Part shown: positions 20,290-30,775 of the stretch, one piece after another
Numbering within the stretch: position 1 is the stretch's first letter
How the letters are laid out: every line of letters begins with the position of its first letter
From: Lineus longissimus
Taxonomy: Eukaryota > Nemertea > Pilidiophora > Heteronemertea > Lineidae
NCBI RefSeq assembly: GCF_910592395.1
Contig: NC_088308.1
Span: forward strand, 20,477,501-20,537,500
Direction: 5' to 3'
DNA: 60,000 nucleotides
Notes under the pieces: model-generated
What the model was told of the DNA's origin: nothing
Database searches by the model: none
What the model saw: only the letters and a program-made list of their open reading frames with translations
Made by a program: the position numbers and the translations under genes

Positions 20290-23200
20290 AATATGAGTCG
20301 GTGTTCGAATGATTTCAAGTGCATGAAGTGGTGGAAAGAATGGTTGCCACCTTATCTAGTGGGGTCATTCCAGGACGAGTCTTTTTCAAGAATAATGATG
20401 AACAAATTATTATCTTATTTGCGTAGCAATAACACTCGAAGTTGCCTTCATTGTAGTGAGTACTGATACCGGTTGGTCCTAAATTGGCCTTTCTTTTCAT
20501 TCGTGGTTGCAGCGGCTCGATTACAGACCAGCACCAAGGAGGTTTTATTTTTTTGTTCAGAATACAGAAGGAAGGATTTGCTTAAACTAGAGAACCCTTA
20601 AACTTGATTTGGCATTTTAATTGTCACGTGTCCCTTTAGGTTGCCTTCAGGTACATGTAAAAGATGTGTGGGCTGATATGTAATTTATCAAATGAAAGGA
20701 ATATTTATTACTTTTATTACCTTTTTGTGAGTCTAAAGTTTTGTTTGCAGTGCTCATAATTTTAGCAAAAGAGATCTCGGCAAGGAAGCCATGCACCATT
20801 TGCATTATGAGTGACATGAATGCGATAGGGTGTGGCTGGTCAGAACTAGCCGATCTGTGGCTGCGTTTGCTTGAGAATAGCAGAATCGTTATCTTCTAAG
20901 CTGTTGCTAACGACAGTCCAACAGCTTCAAAAAGTAACGATCGCAGGTTGATCGCATCCCTATCGCAGGTCCATCGCAAATCCTTCGAAGGTAAAACTTC
21001 AAGTACATCTCCCGCTTCAGTAAACTATCAGTAAGATATTTCAATTTGGTATTCATATTGCCTAATAAAATGGGCAAATGATTGATTTTGACCAAACAAT
21101 TCAAATCTGAAGCAATATTTTACAATTGTGATCAATTGTAAGCTTGGCCAATCACTTACACGTAATGTAAAATAACTTTCAAGTTCTGTTGCTTCCATTT
21201 CCAAGTGAAAAAGAATCTTAGATATTTGCAGTACATACATAAAGCCTGCCGGCTGTACCATATCTGCCTGCGAGACCAACTTAACTTATTGCACAGTCAA
21301 ATATATCATGGCCAAGATTAGTCAAATCGGCTTCTATAAGCAACACTGGACAGTTATTACCGCTTTCCAAGCCATTTTTAGACTGATACCAAGCCCAGTT
21401 GATTTGCGATTCCGAGAAGTTGAAATCAATTCGGAAGATGGAGAGAACTGATTAATAAGCAAATGGACGACTGCTACTGGCGAATATTGATGTTGTTGTC
21501 GCACTTCAATTATTCAGATTGATCTCATGAGGCCATATTATGCAGACGATACATGGCAGACGATAGGATTTGCAGATATTGATGATGTTCCTGCCATCTG
21601 AGGGCACGAAGGAATGCAGATTTATTTCTGCAGCAATGATGATAATTTCTAAACTTTATGACATATTCCATCCAAACTTCGAGGAATTAGTTGCAATCAG
21701 GCTGTTATGGGCCAAATTAAGACAGAAGGTATAAATTATTCGTAATGTTTATCATTGGTAATTTCTAATTTAAGCAATGCTTAACATTTCAATCATCCAA
21801 AACTGCAGTCGATCGCATCGCCTTGATTATATATTGCATGCGGTCATGATATAAAAGTTATTCTATCCTTCTTACGCAGTATTGCCTATTTGGTCGCGAT
21901 CAGGTCCTCTGGATTCAAGTAGCTCAGGGAGTAAAAATATTGGTCATATCATCATCAAGATTGTTTATTAGCAATATTTGGCGTTTCTGCAATCCGAGAG
22001 CTTGGGCTGATGAACAGTCTCTATAATGTATAATGCCTGCGGTTTTGCTGATAGCGTATATTTTATTCCATCCTGCTTACTAAGAATTCAACCTCATCAT
22101 GGTCATAATTTAGGTAATGAGTTTAATATGAGAGGCCAAGTGTATTCAGAAATATGATAAAACCCAAAAGTGTACACACTGCTGTAAAGACTTAAGAACA
22201 AGGACCACTGCTGTTTTTATCCCCAGAGAAAAGATAATAAACCAGTGACGTTTTCTGATCAAGCCATGTAAAAATTATAGAGAAAAAACCCCGAAAATCG
22301 TTTTTTGATCATTTTCCCCTCAAAAACCCGTTGACAACAGTCATCTTCACCTTTTTATGGGAACAATACATCAAAACATGGAAACAATGCAAGACGCTAA
22401 ACTATAAAACAACACCACTATAGGAGGGTCATGATCCTCTCCCGAAGCAGCATGTTTTGTCCTTCCCCCATTGTACCCGACAATGGAAGTTAACATTACG
22501 AAGGGGAACCGGTGAATGAAAATTAGTTCACATTTGACGATCTTCCGTAGAGATGTTGCGCTTTACTAGTGCACGGGTCGTTGCGAACAAGGAAGAGAGT
22601 GAGCACTTGACCAACACTACATAGGCCAATATAGGCCAAAACCAGAGTGAACAATACATAATAGCAATAAAAAGTGTATAGTGCTACATGAAACCATCAA
22701 TTTGATTATAAAATTACTAGTATTGCGGCTGACTATCAATATAGGGTAGTTTTTCGTTGTTCTCGTGTATTTTTCAATTTTCAATTATGCATTTGCTTCG
22801 ATGAGGCATGAATACAGTCTACAAGTTCTTCTAAAAGATATTCCTTTGCCAGTTGAAAAATATACAAAATCTTAAATTGAGGTCAAATTCATCTGCACGT
22901 GAATGTACGACTCTCATGTACAACATTCAGTCTAATTTATATGAACAGAATAACAACGACGTGCCAGAAAGTGCGCAATATTATTGCATTGATAGAATGT
23001 ACATGTACATGTACTGCCTATTCCCAGATGTCACCGTACAGTTAAGCATAACAATGACACTATCTCTGTTTCATGATTACAAGTAATACTAAGTGACAGA
23101 AAAAAGATTATATATTTTTGACCTTTAATAACTCCTAAAGTAATTCTTACCAACTTTCTGCAACATGTATAGTTGAGATCAAAAATTTTATGTTTATAGT

Positions 23201-24531
23201 TTGTTTTATCTTTTAACTTGCATTTGTTCAAAAGCCATTCACATCTTCGACACTTCTCCAGGGTTTATTTGGTGCCCCCTCAGGATATAAAAAAATCATG
23301 GGTAGTTTATTATTGTGGTCGGAGTGGTTGTGATTGGTGACAACTTCTAGCTGCTCGGCTTCAGACTAAGTATCAAAAGTGTAATGCTTAATAAAAATTA
23401 CGTAAATAACTGATGAAGGTATTGCGGCCGAACTATCTGGAAACCAGAAGTATTGACCTCGGTTACATTCGGCAGAAATTTGGTAAAAACTTAATTTATA
23501 TTTTGGGAGTTATTCAAGATGAAAAGTAGATAATCTTTTTCGTGTCATCTAGTATAATCATGAGAGAACAAGTGGCCATTCAGGTATTTGGGCGGGGTTG
23601 ATCAGATCCGGGTATGGACGGTGTATGTCAACAACAAATCAATGCGGCATTTCATGGAAATACGCTTTTTTCTTCTATCACCGACAAATATGCTGGTGAC
23701 TCACTCACGGTCAATACAATGTATATCAATTGATTAATTCGCTTTGCGATAATTGAAATATTCAAAAAGGCTTGTGCATTTCATCGAGTTCTGATCTCGT
23801 GAATTGAACCTCCATAATTTCTGCTGGTAAAAACATCGTTTTGGAAGAGATGGGTCATTTTTGCTAAAATACCAACCATCTATGCCTATATTTCATTAAT
23901 AGATAGGCCCTAATCCTGAATAAAAAAATCATATTCCTCACTTGGCAGACAGTCAAAAATAGAATTGTGCAAGTACAAGCACATATACATTTCTACAGTT
24001 TAAAAAACAAATGTACGAATGATCAGTTCAGAAATGCGAAATTCGAAATTTTTGTGTAACTATTCAAAATACGGACTTTTTGTGCAACTGGCAGTGCAAA
24101 TTTCATGTACATGAAGGCCTACGCCATTTACTGATTTTGGTGCAACGGTGCAAAAAATCAACTACACGTAAGGCAATAATAACACGATATTTCAGGGCAT
24201 TAAAGCATCCCGCAGTATATGAATCGATCAGTTCTCATTTGGTACATTTTGATTTTCCATATATTTTCATGAAAAAAATCTACAACAATGACCAGCCTTG
24301 AATGGTCAGAACAAAACGAATTGGAGATTCCATGTGATGATTTTCTAAACTGATAAAAAGCGAGAAAAAAGTACATGTATGTACTCTCGAAAAAAATACG
24401 TACCATCATTTTCCCAAAACAGGCGTCTTTGCCTCCAGTCGGCAACAGTGCATTCGATCGCGCTGCATTTTTTGGAGGTCAGAGCATTTTTTTCCAACTG
24501 TGGTGGGTCATGGGAGGTAGATTGTGATTTT
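20290..24531. other. Long stretch without a supported gene
   Basis: AT-rich. A local cluster of GATCGCA words lies at about 20939-20982, and GTACATGTACATGTAC at about 22999-23014. Only short unlinked frames were found. Plausible intergenic or intronic DNA. Confidence 0.4.
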
Positions 24532-24537
24532 TTTATT
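24532..24537 (-). terminator. Polyadenylation signal AATAAA (minus strand)
   Basis: TTTATT on + reads AATAAA on -, 119 bp past the stop codon of the minus-strand terminal exon at 24656-24815. Confidence 0.3.
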
Positions 24538-24655
24538 CTGGCCCGTTAGTATTGTCGCCATGTGTCCCCAATGCTACGGATTTTCAATATGAATCTCAAT
24601 TCTTCTTCAACGGTTGAATAGAGTTGTCATTTTTTTCAAAAGCTTCGGATTGTAT

Positions 24656-24815
24656 TCAGGATGACCAGTGTCTTCGTGTCCCCGTGACCCGCGATTGCTC
24701 GCTTGAACCCGAGGGTTCGGGGGTAGTAGGGCACGCAGTCAAAGAAATGGTGTCGGACAATTCATCATAGACCAGCCGCCGTGACATAGCATATTGGTGT
24801 AATACGGTAACGATT
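24656..24815 (-). CDS. Candidate terminal exon (C-terminal tail, unrecognised)
   Basis: The acceptor is very strong (CTGCTGTTCCTTCTTTTGACAG just above 24815). The frame then runs 52 residues to TGA at 24656 and is polar, with an acidic patch (YDELSD), a Thr/Pro/Ser-rich stretch and a C-terminal HWSS. An AATAAA follows 119 bp beyond the stop. The frame is also open upstream across the acceptor to about 24955 without a convincing start, so an unspliced reading cannot be excluded. It looks like the cytoplasmic end of a receptor or a linker, but no family is recognised and upstream exons were not identified. Confidence 0.32.
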
Positions 24816-25269
24816 CTGTCAAAAGAAGGAACAGCAGCATCAGGCGACACGGGACGGAGACAAAATATTTTTTTAGTTCTTCTGACCATTCGATTGTGAT
24901 GCTTCCAACTTAATTCTTGGTTTTCGTTCACAAGCCGAGGGATGATAGGCTGCACACGTGATGGACAATGGTTTACAAATCATTATGTAAGTTTTCCGTT
25001 AAACCGTTTATTAAAGGTTTTTTTATGGACCTGCCTGATATTTGCCACCGACCTTACAAAATAGGGAAAAGAGAGTACCGGTATTCTATTATACAAGTAG
25101 GATAGTGAAGGTTTCAAAGAGGCAGCGAACTGACTGCTTCCCGATAACGGAAGATTGACTGAGTTAGTGGTTGACTCACCCTCGCCGACGGAAAGGTGAA
25201 GTTATATCCGAAGATAAGCAACAATCCTTTACCGTTTGCTAATGGCCAAAAATACACTGTTTGTGTTTC

Positions 25270-25557
25270 ATGTTGGAAACAATTACACACATGTACATGT
25301 ATGAGAACTTTCTTCCCCTGAAAATATACCCGGTAGACATAATAGACCAGTCAAATGGTGCTTATTGCAAAATCTGCAGCACAAAGAAGCATCTCAATTC
25401 AGGAGTCACTGCGAGGAAAGCGGTGTCCCTACATAGCTACATGTGCTATACATGTATGTACTGGTTGGGGAATACACAGGGAACACATTGGCCGAAAAGT
25501 ACGTTAGATAATAGAGATAGAGTAACTGAGTGGAAAAAGATAATTAATTACACCTAA
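25270..25557 (+). CDS. ORF with two CxxC pairs, 95 residues, followed by AATAAA
   Basis: ATG at 25270, TAA at 25555-25557. Two C-x2-C pairs (CKIC at residues 33-36 and CYTC at 59-62) are separated by 22 residues rich in Lys, Ser and His, the layout of a four-cysteine zinc ribbon. The C-terminal part is polar and charged. AATAAA lies 44 nt past the stop, which supports the stop being a real transcript end. No splice site clearly defines the left edge, and part of the frame passes through ACATGTACATGTA repeat words, which code for Met/Tyr/Thr by default. The function is unrecognised. Confidence 0.25.
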   Translation: MLETITHMYMYENFLPLKIYPVDIIDQSNGAYCKICSTKKHLNSGVTARKAVSLHSYMCYTCMYWLGNTQGTHWPKSTLDNRDRVTEWKKIINYT

Positions 25558-25600
25558 ATTGTCTCACTTCTGTTAAGATACTTTGTATTTGTTTAATATC

Positions 25601-25606
25601 AATAAA
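25601..25606 (+). terminator. Polyadenylation signal AATAAA
   Basis: AATAAA 44 nt downstream of the CxxC frame, followed by a T/G-bearing stretch. Confidence 0.3.
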
Positions 25607-26347
25607 GATTTGCTCCCTTGAACCAGGATGACGAATAAATGCGCCGCTGTGATGATACATTATATTCACCCTTAAGCAAATTTAACGAGGCAAAATGTAG
25701 TCAAGGGTGTCGCAAATTAATACGAAAAATCGCTGTCAACAGCAACTTTTTTAATACCCCTTTATTACCTGAACTCAAAGTGAATCAAATAGTTTCTAAT
25801 TCATTATGAACATTTCCCTTTAAGTAAAGGCGGTACCATTAATCACCACTAACCTGCAACTTCAAAGGGACCGCTGATGAGATGAAACTGGAGAAGACGC
25901 GGATGCCGCATGAGATAAAGTACTTGTCAAAAGAAACTTGAATGTGTACGTACGGAGAAGGAATCTCTGATAGTGAAAGTACAATGCGAAACTTATTTTA
26001 TTAAGGTATTGGATATACCGTAAAGAAAAAGTGCCCCGGACAAATGCCGGATGGTGTATGCACGTTTAAATGGAAGTACATGTACATTGCGAAAAGCATT
26101 ATTGGACTACACCCAGTTTATCAATATAACCATGATTACACTATAACTCCACAAACAGCAAAATGTCCTTGGTGAGTGTGTATCACTGCAGTTTCCAGTG
26201 GAGCCATGGTGCCACATGCACCTGGATCTCGCAACTTCTTACCATTTAGTTTTTGTTAAATTGAATCGTCTCGACTAACCGCTCCTGCGTTTGCGTCAAA
26301 GGTGCAGCAGGTCGAAGTGAACGTGAAGAATAGAGATATCCGGAGTG

Positions 26348-26429
26348 ATGTCCAGGTCATTCGCTGATAAGTACATTGACACAGCACTCATCGCACCCGG
26401 GTGTTTTCCTCCCGTGACGATACGCACTG
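26348..26429 (+). CDS. Candidate first coding exon, unrecognised
   Basis: ATG with an in-frame TGA 8 codons upstream; 27 codons plus one base, ending at a donor CACTG followed by GTAAAA. The residues are protein-like (starts MSRSFADKYIDTAL, one cysteine). Its phase does not fit directly to the 26799 exon, so if both are real another exon lies between. Another frame is open over part of the same DNA. Confidence 0.2.
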
Positions 26430-26798
26430 GTAAAAGTACCCAGCAATGCCAATTTGTCACACGCCATTTTCTTCATTACATAACGGATGTCTCAAAAAGA
26501 ACCTCTACGATTTGTAATCAAATTGATGATGTGTAGTGCTTCCATTTTGATACACCTCATCATTTGACCAATGATTTTCGCTTCAGCCGGCTGAGCATGC
26601 AGAGCAAAGAAAATGTATCATCGGTGACTTACTGCAAGATACGAACAGTTATACATGTTCATGTAGAGTTTCTTCTATCAGTAACTATAATTTAGATGGT
26701 AAATTACCAAACTCAAAATTTTCTTACCACTGTTCATCTTGATTACGGAATGACCTTGAGAAATTGTATTAAATTAACCAATTTAGCTTTCATATCAG

Positions 26799-26941
26799 AT
26801 GCGGTAACCATGAAGGTCATTCAGAGTCTGCTTTCGCAAGCTTCTGGTCAGTATTGGTCAAAGCACCGACTTCTAGACAAGCCCATGGTCAAGGCAAAAA
26901 CAAAGCATTTTCACATTGCGTCTCAGAACACAATTCATACA
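26799..26941 (+). CDS. Exon D1 of a serine-rich gene candidate
   Basis: Acceptor TAGCTTTCATATCAG. This frame is richer in RNY codons than the overlapping 126-codon ATG frame (26696-27076), which I treat as its shadow, though the reverse is possible. It encodes a polar Ser/His-rich segment. The donor after TACA (GTATAT) is only fair; without it the frame runs on to TGA at 27028 through a Ser/Thr/Pro-rich stretch. Confidence 0.25.
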
Positions 26942-27302
26942 GTATATACTCGGGAAGAGCTGTCATTTCTCCTAAAACCTCAACTACCGCCTCGGTTTCA
27001 GCTCCACTCTCACCTCCAGTTCAGATTTGAAACCTTCGCTTCCTTGACGTGCGGATCCGACAGACAGGTGCATTAAGGTTCGCCGCTGAACCTGTAAAGT
27101 TTATCGTGGCCTCATAAATCCATTAAGATTAATTTCACTAACATAGACAACAATAACAATATTTCAAATAATAATAGACTTATTTATTACTTTCGATACA
27201 CTAGCATGATATTACATGCAATTTACATGCTTTGTGGTACTTCTAATTGAACCAGATGAATCATGTAGATACTGTTTTGATGTTCTCACAATTATCTTTC
27301 AG

Positions 27303-27395
27303 CTGAGTTCCGCTTTCCAAGAAAAACGTCAACTGAGTCAGTCTCGGACGGGCCGTCATCTCGTTCAGAGTCTGCGAAACGGCCGGACGTATCTG
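27303..27395 (+). CDS. Exon D2 of a serine-rich gene candidate
   Basis: A superb acceptor (TTCTCACAATTATCTTTCAG) and a GTGAAT donor. 30 codons: basic start (FRFPRK), then a Ser/Glu/Asp-rich stretch (TESVSDGPSSRSES) that looks like a disordered, phosphorylatable linker. A second frame is also open here; this one is chosen because its phases match D1 and D3. Confidence 0.33.
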
Positions 27396-27673
27396 GTGAA
27401 TGTACAGTACAGGAGTAATGCTCTGTATTGTACTTACAATGTTCTTTAGAATAGCCATATGAATGATAAGATGTGATGGCGAGTCCTTCGCCAGTCTGTC
27501 AACATACGAATAATCATAATCTGCATCCGGGTTTGAGTTTGCTTCACATCAGATTAGAATCCCATGATAACATCATACGATTTTAACATTTTAACATTTT
27601 AACATCTACCACTTTTCTTTTTCATGCATAAAAATACACACATGTAACATGTTTTACATTTTTGTTTTTTCAG

Positions 27674-27735
27674 GCATTGTTTTGAGAAAAACTAGAAACA
27701 CATCGATGCGAGTTAACATTTTTGTGATGGGATAG
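27674..27735 (+). CDS. Exon D3 (possible terminal) of a serine-rich gene candidate
   Basis: Acceptor TTTTGTTTTTTCAG, phase matching D2, 20 codons to TAG at 27733-27735, basic (LRKTRNTSMR). The nearest AATAAA is at 28165, about 430 nt on. Confidence 0.28.
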
Positions 27736-30350
27736 CTCATTATACATCGTCTAAAAGTCAGTCTATTGTTCGAATGGCGACATTTAGATGCACCGTGCAA
27801 AGTTTGCTTCAGATTCGAAGGTCTACCATGATATACTTCACACACTTGCTTGCATGTTGCTGTCATGCGAAATATGCATTGAGAATTAGAGGCCACGAAA
27901 CCTTAGAATTCAATAGAATTTGTTACAGCTTTTTGGTTATTATACAGTCTAAAAGAAGCTTGCTGAATGTGCCATAACTCCTAACATTTCGTGCCTTAGT
28001 ATAATATTCTATGAGGTTCAGGATCACATACAGCCTGGAGAATACAGACAAATATTTTTGAAAATTAAGACATTAGGCATTTTACTTAAATTGTTCTTTC
28101 CACAATCTATTTTGAAATACATGTAATCTATTGCATTTTTTTAACTTGAGGTAAATCTGTTTCAAATAAATAACATTGAAATCTGGCTATGAAATAAAAT
28201 CGATATTTGCATCTGAATTACTTAAATTCAATTGATTATCTGATTGAAATAGATTTGTTTTAAAGAGTAGACACTGATTATGAAATATGAGAGTACACGT
28301 CAGCCTTCATTTTTCTGTTGGTGATCCATGCATAGATAGCATTATCACATGGACGTTAGGGGCCGACATTTGAATATTTCTGTCAAGGCACTCCAAAATT
28401 TACCGGTACTACATGCGTAGAAACGAGAAGCAGATTCAGGCCCAAATCTAAGGAAGAAATAAGCTCACCATTACGAACACGGAGGGGCAAAACATAACGT
28501 CATTTCCGCAAGATTCGCCGAATTCTGAAAGCAGAATACACCAAGGAATTAACCCAAAAAGAGCATGCTGATTGGCTCGTTGAAAATTAACAAGAAAGGA
28601 CTGCCGAATTTAGCAATTTTGATTGGACAGTCCACCGCAACTAACCCCAAATTTTGCTTAAGGAAATCCCTGAATGATGGTCACGCTCGGTGTCGGACAT
28701 CGTTTCCAGTCAAAACACTTAAAATTTAATTGTCTGATCACTAAATTAAATTTGATCAAAACAAGGAGCAGAAGGGGATACGATCGTCTACTGTGTGCCG
28801 TGATTGGCTTCTTAAGTGTAACCTCGAACTCCTGCATAATTGTTTCGAAGGGGGTCTTATCGCCCTCGGTTGAAACACAAGCCTAATCGACGAAAGGTAA
28901 TGGGTCTGAGAGTCCTCATGGCACTTGAGCACAATTGTCAGACTGGTTACCATGGTCTCAATTGGCTGAAACTTACAACACAACACTGGTCTGAGGATAT
29001 TTTCCTGGAAAATACGTGAACTATTTCGAGTGCAAAATGATAATGAGGTTTAACCGAATTTTACGGCTATTTCTGCCGATCCCTTAGCCTTGTTTTTTCT
29101 TTTCACTTGACTGAAAAACAAATCTGGAAAGAGAGGACTGTTGGTGTTGAGGTGTATGGCTTTGACAAAAAGACAGGCAACAATATCGGAGGCATTGCGC
29201 CGTCCTGATGACAACCCCATGAAAACCGGAATTCGGTCAACAGAATATTCCGATTGTGAAAATTAAAAGGAAATCAACTCAAGAGGAAATTACATATACC
29301 TCTATTACTTCCTGGCATCGGATGAAAATGTCATACATATTATTAGGAAATTTGCAGAAAGATTTTAGAATATACACTCACTTTGGTCTGATAGGAATTC
29401 GGCTTATTCTTATGTTCTTATAGTTTTCATATAAATGTACTGAACATTTAGAATGCATGTACTGAATTACTGGTATGTAAGTTTGAAAAGGAGAAAAGAA
29501 TACAGATTAGCAATGCGATACCCGTCAAAATGCCACCTCGTTCTCTTATCAAAATCGGAATCTCTCCATTGTCTCAGAGTGCACTGCCCATTCTATAACT
29601 TAACACAGCATTGAACACTAGACAAATGTCTGGTAAGTATAGGTTACTTAGCAAAATGTGGTCAAGAGTCCATTTGAGACTACCAATTGAAAACACTTCA
29701 AAATGGTTCTGTACCTGCTGACTAAGGACCCTAAGGACATACGGTTTGTTTTCTGTTGGATGTTGTTAGCGTAGATTTGACGAATAGAAAGGACCATATT
29801 TTACCATGTCATAATGCCGTTAGCACCAAGGGGGAATCTAGCGGTAGACCTATCATAATGTGATGAGAAGAGATATTAGAACCGTTGTCATAACACTTAA
29901 TAATATGTAAAGAAACAGTCTACGGTTTGAAACACTAGCAGAGAACTCAAATCGTGGATGTCTGAAGCCACGAGCATGACATATTTTCGCAATTCGGAAA
30001 ATGCCTTTTTGTATATCCCTTAGCTTTCCAGAATCCGTTAAATCATCAAAGAAATTTTGTTTACTCTTGATACACATTACCAAAATACATATACAATGTT
30101 TATGGCATACATATGTTGTCGATTGCTCCAAGAAAAATATTATCATCCATTCAGTCTCAAAGTGGGAATGATATCATGTGAATTACTGGAATGAAATTCG
30201 TTATCAAAATAACAGTTATCTAAAAGCTAATTATGAATTCTTGGAATGGTGAATTGCTTTCTTACTGCAATTGTCGGGGTGGTCTCCTTGATGACGATCC
30301 AGAATATTCTTCTATAATGATGCACATCAAGTATGTATAAAGACGGTAAT
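27736..30350. other. No supported gene
   Basis: AT-rich, with short frames on both strands. A 9-bp TTTTAACAT triplet lies just upstream at about 27579-27605. Nothing else is supported. Confidence 0.4.
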
Positions 30351-30351
30351 A

Positions 30352-30775
30352 AATACCAGCGTGACACAGCCAAAAGTAGCAACAAATACCAGTATGACAA
30401 AGCCAAAAGTGGCACGAAACACCAGTGCGAAACAGCCAAAAGTAGGTACAAATACCAGTATGGCGAAGCCGAAAGTAGCAAAAATACCCGTATATTAAAC
30501 TGCCAAAACTAGCAAGAAAGACCAGTACGATACAGCCAAAAGTGGTAGCAAACACCCGTACGACACTGCCAAAAGTGGCAATACAGACAAAAGTGGCAAA
30601 ACTACCAGTATGGCACAGCTTAAAGTGGCAAAAATACCCGTATGGCACAGCCAAAAGTTCCGGAAATACCCGTATGACACAGCCAAAAGTGGCAAAAAAT
30701 ACCAGTATGGCACAGCTAAAAGTGGTAACCCGAAAATGACCAGTACGACACAGCCAAGAGACTAAGAGTGGCAAG
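30352..30775 (-). repeat. Minisatellite, unit about 33 bp, 12 to 13 copies
   Basis: The plus-strand unit reads roughly CAGTATGACACAGCCAAAAG then TGGCAAAAATAC. Most units are 32-34 bp, so one minus frame stays open across the array, giving a repetitive Phe/Cys/Trp-rich product that forms part of a 210-codon frame (30894 to 30262) lacking an ATG at its left end. Coding is doubtful; the open frame follows from the 3n unit length. Confidence 0.7.

Noticed and set aside
26696-27076. 126-codon plus ATG ORF
   Set aside because: An overlapping frame has more RNY codons, better exon borders and phase agreement with the next exons; kept only as an alternative.
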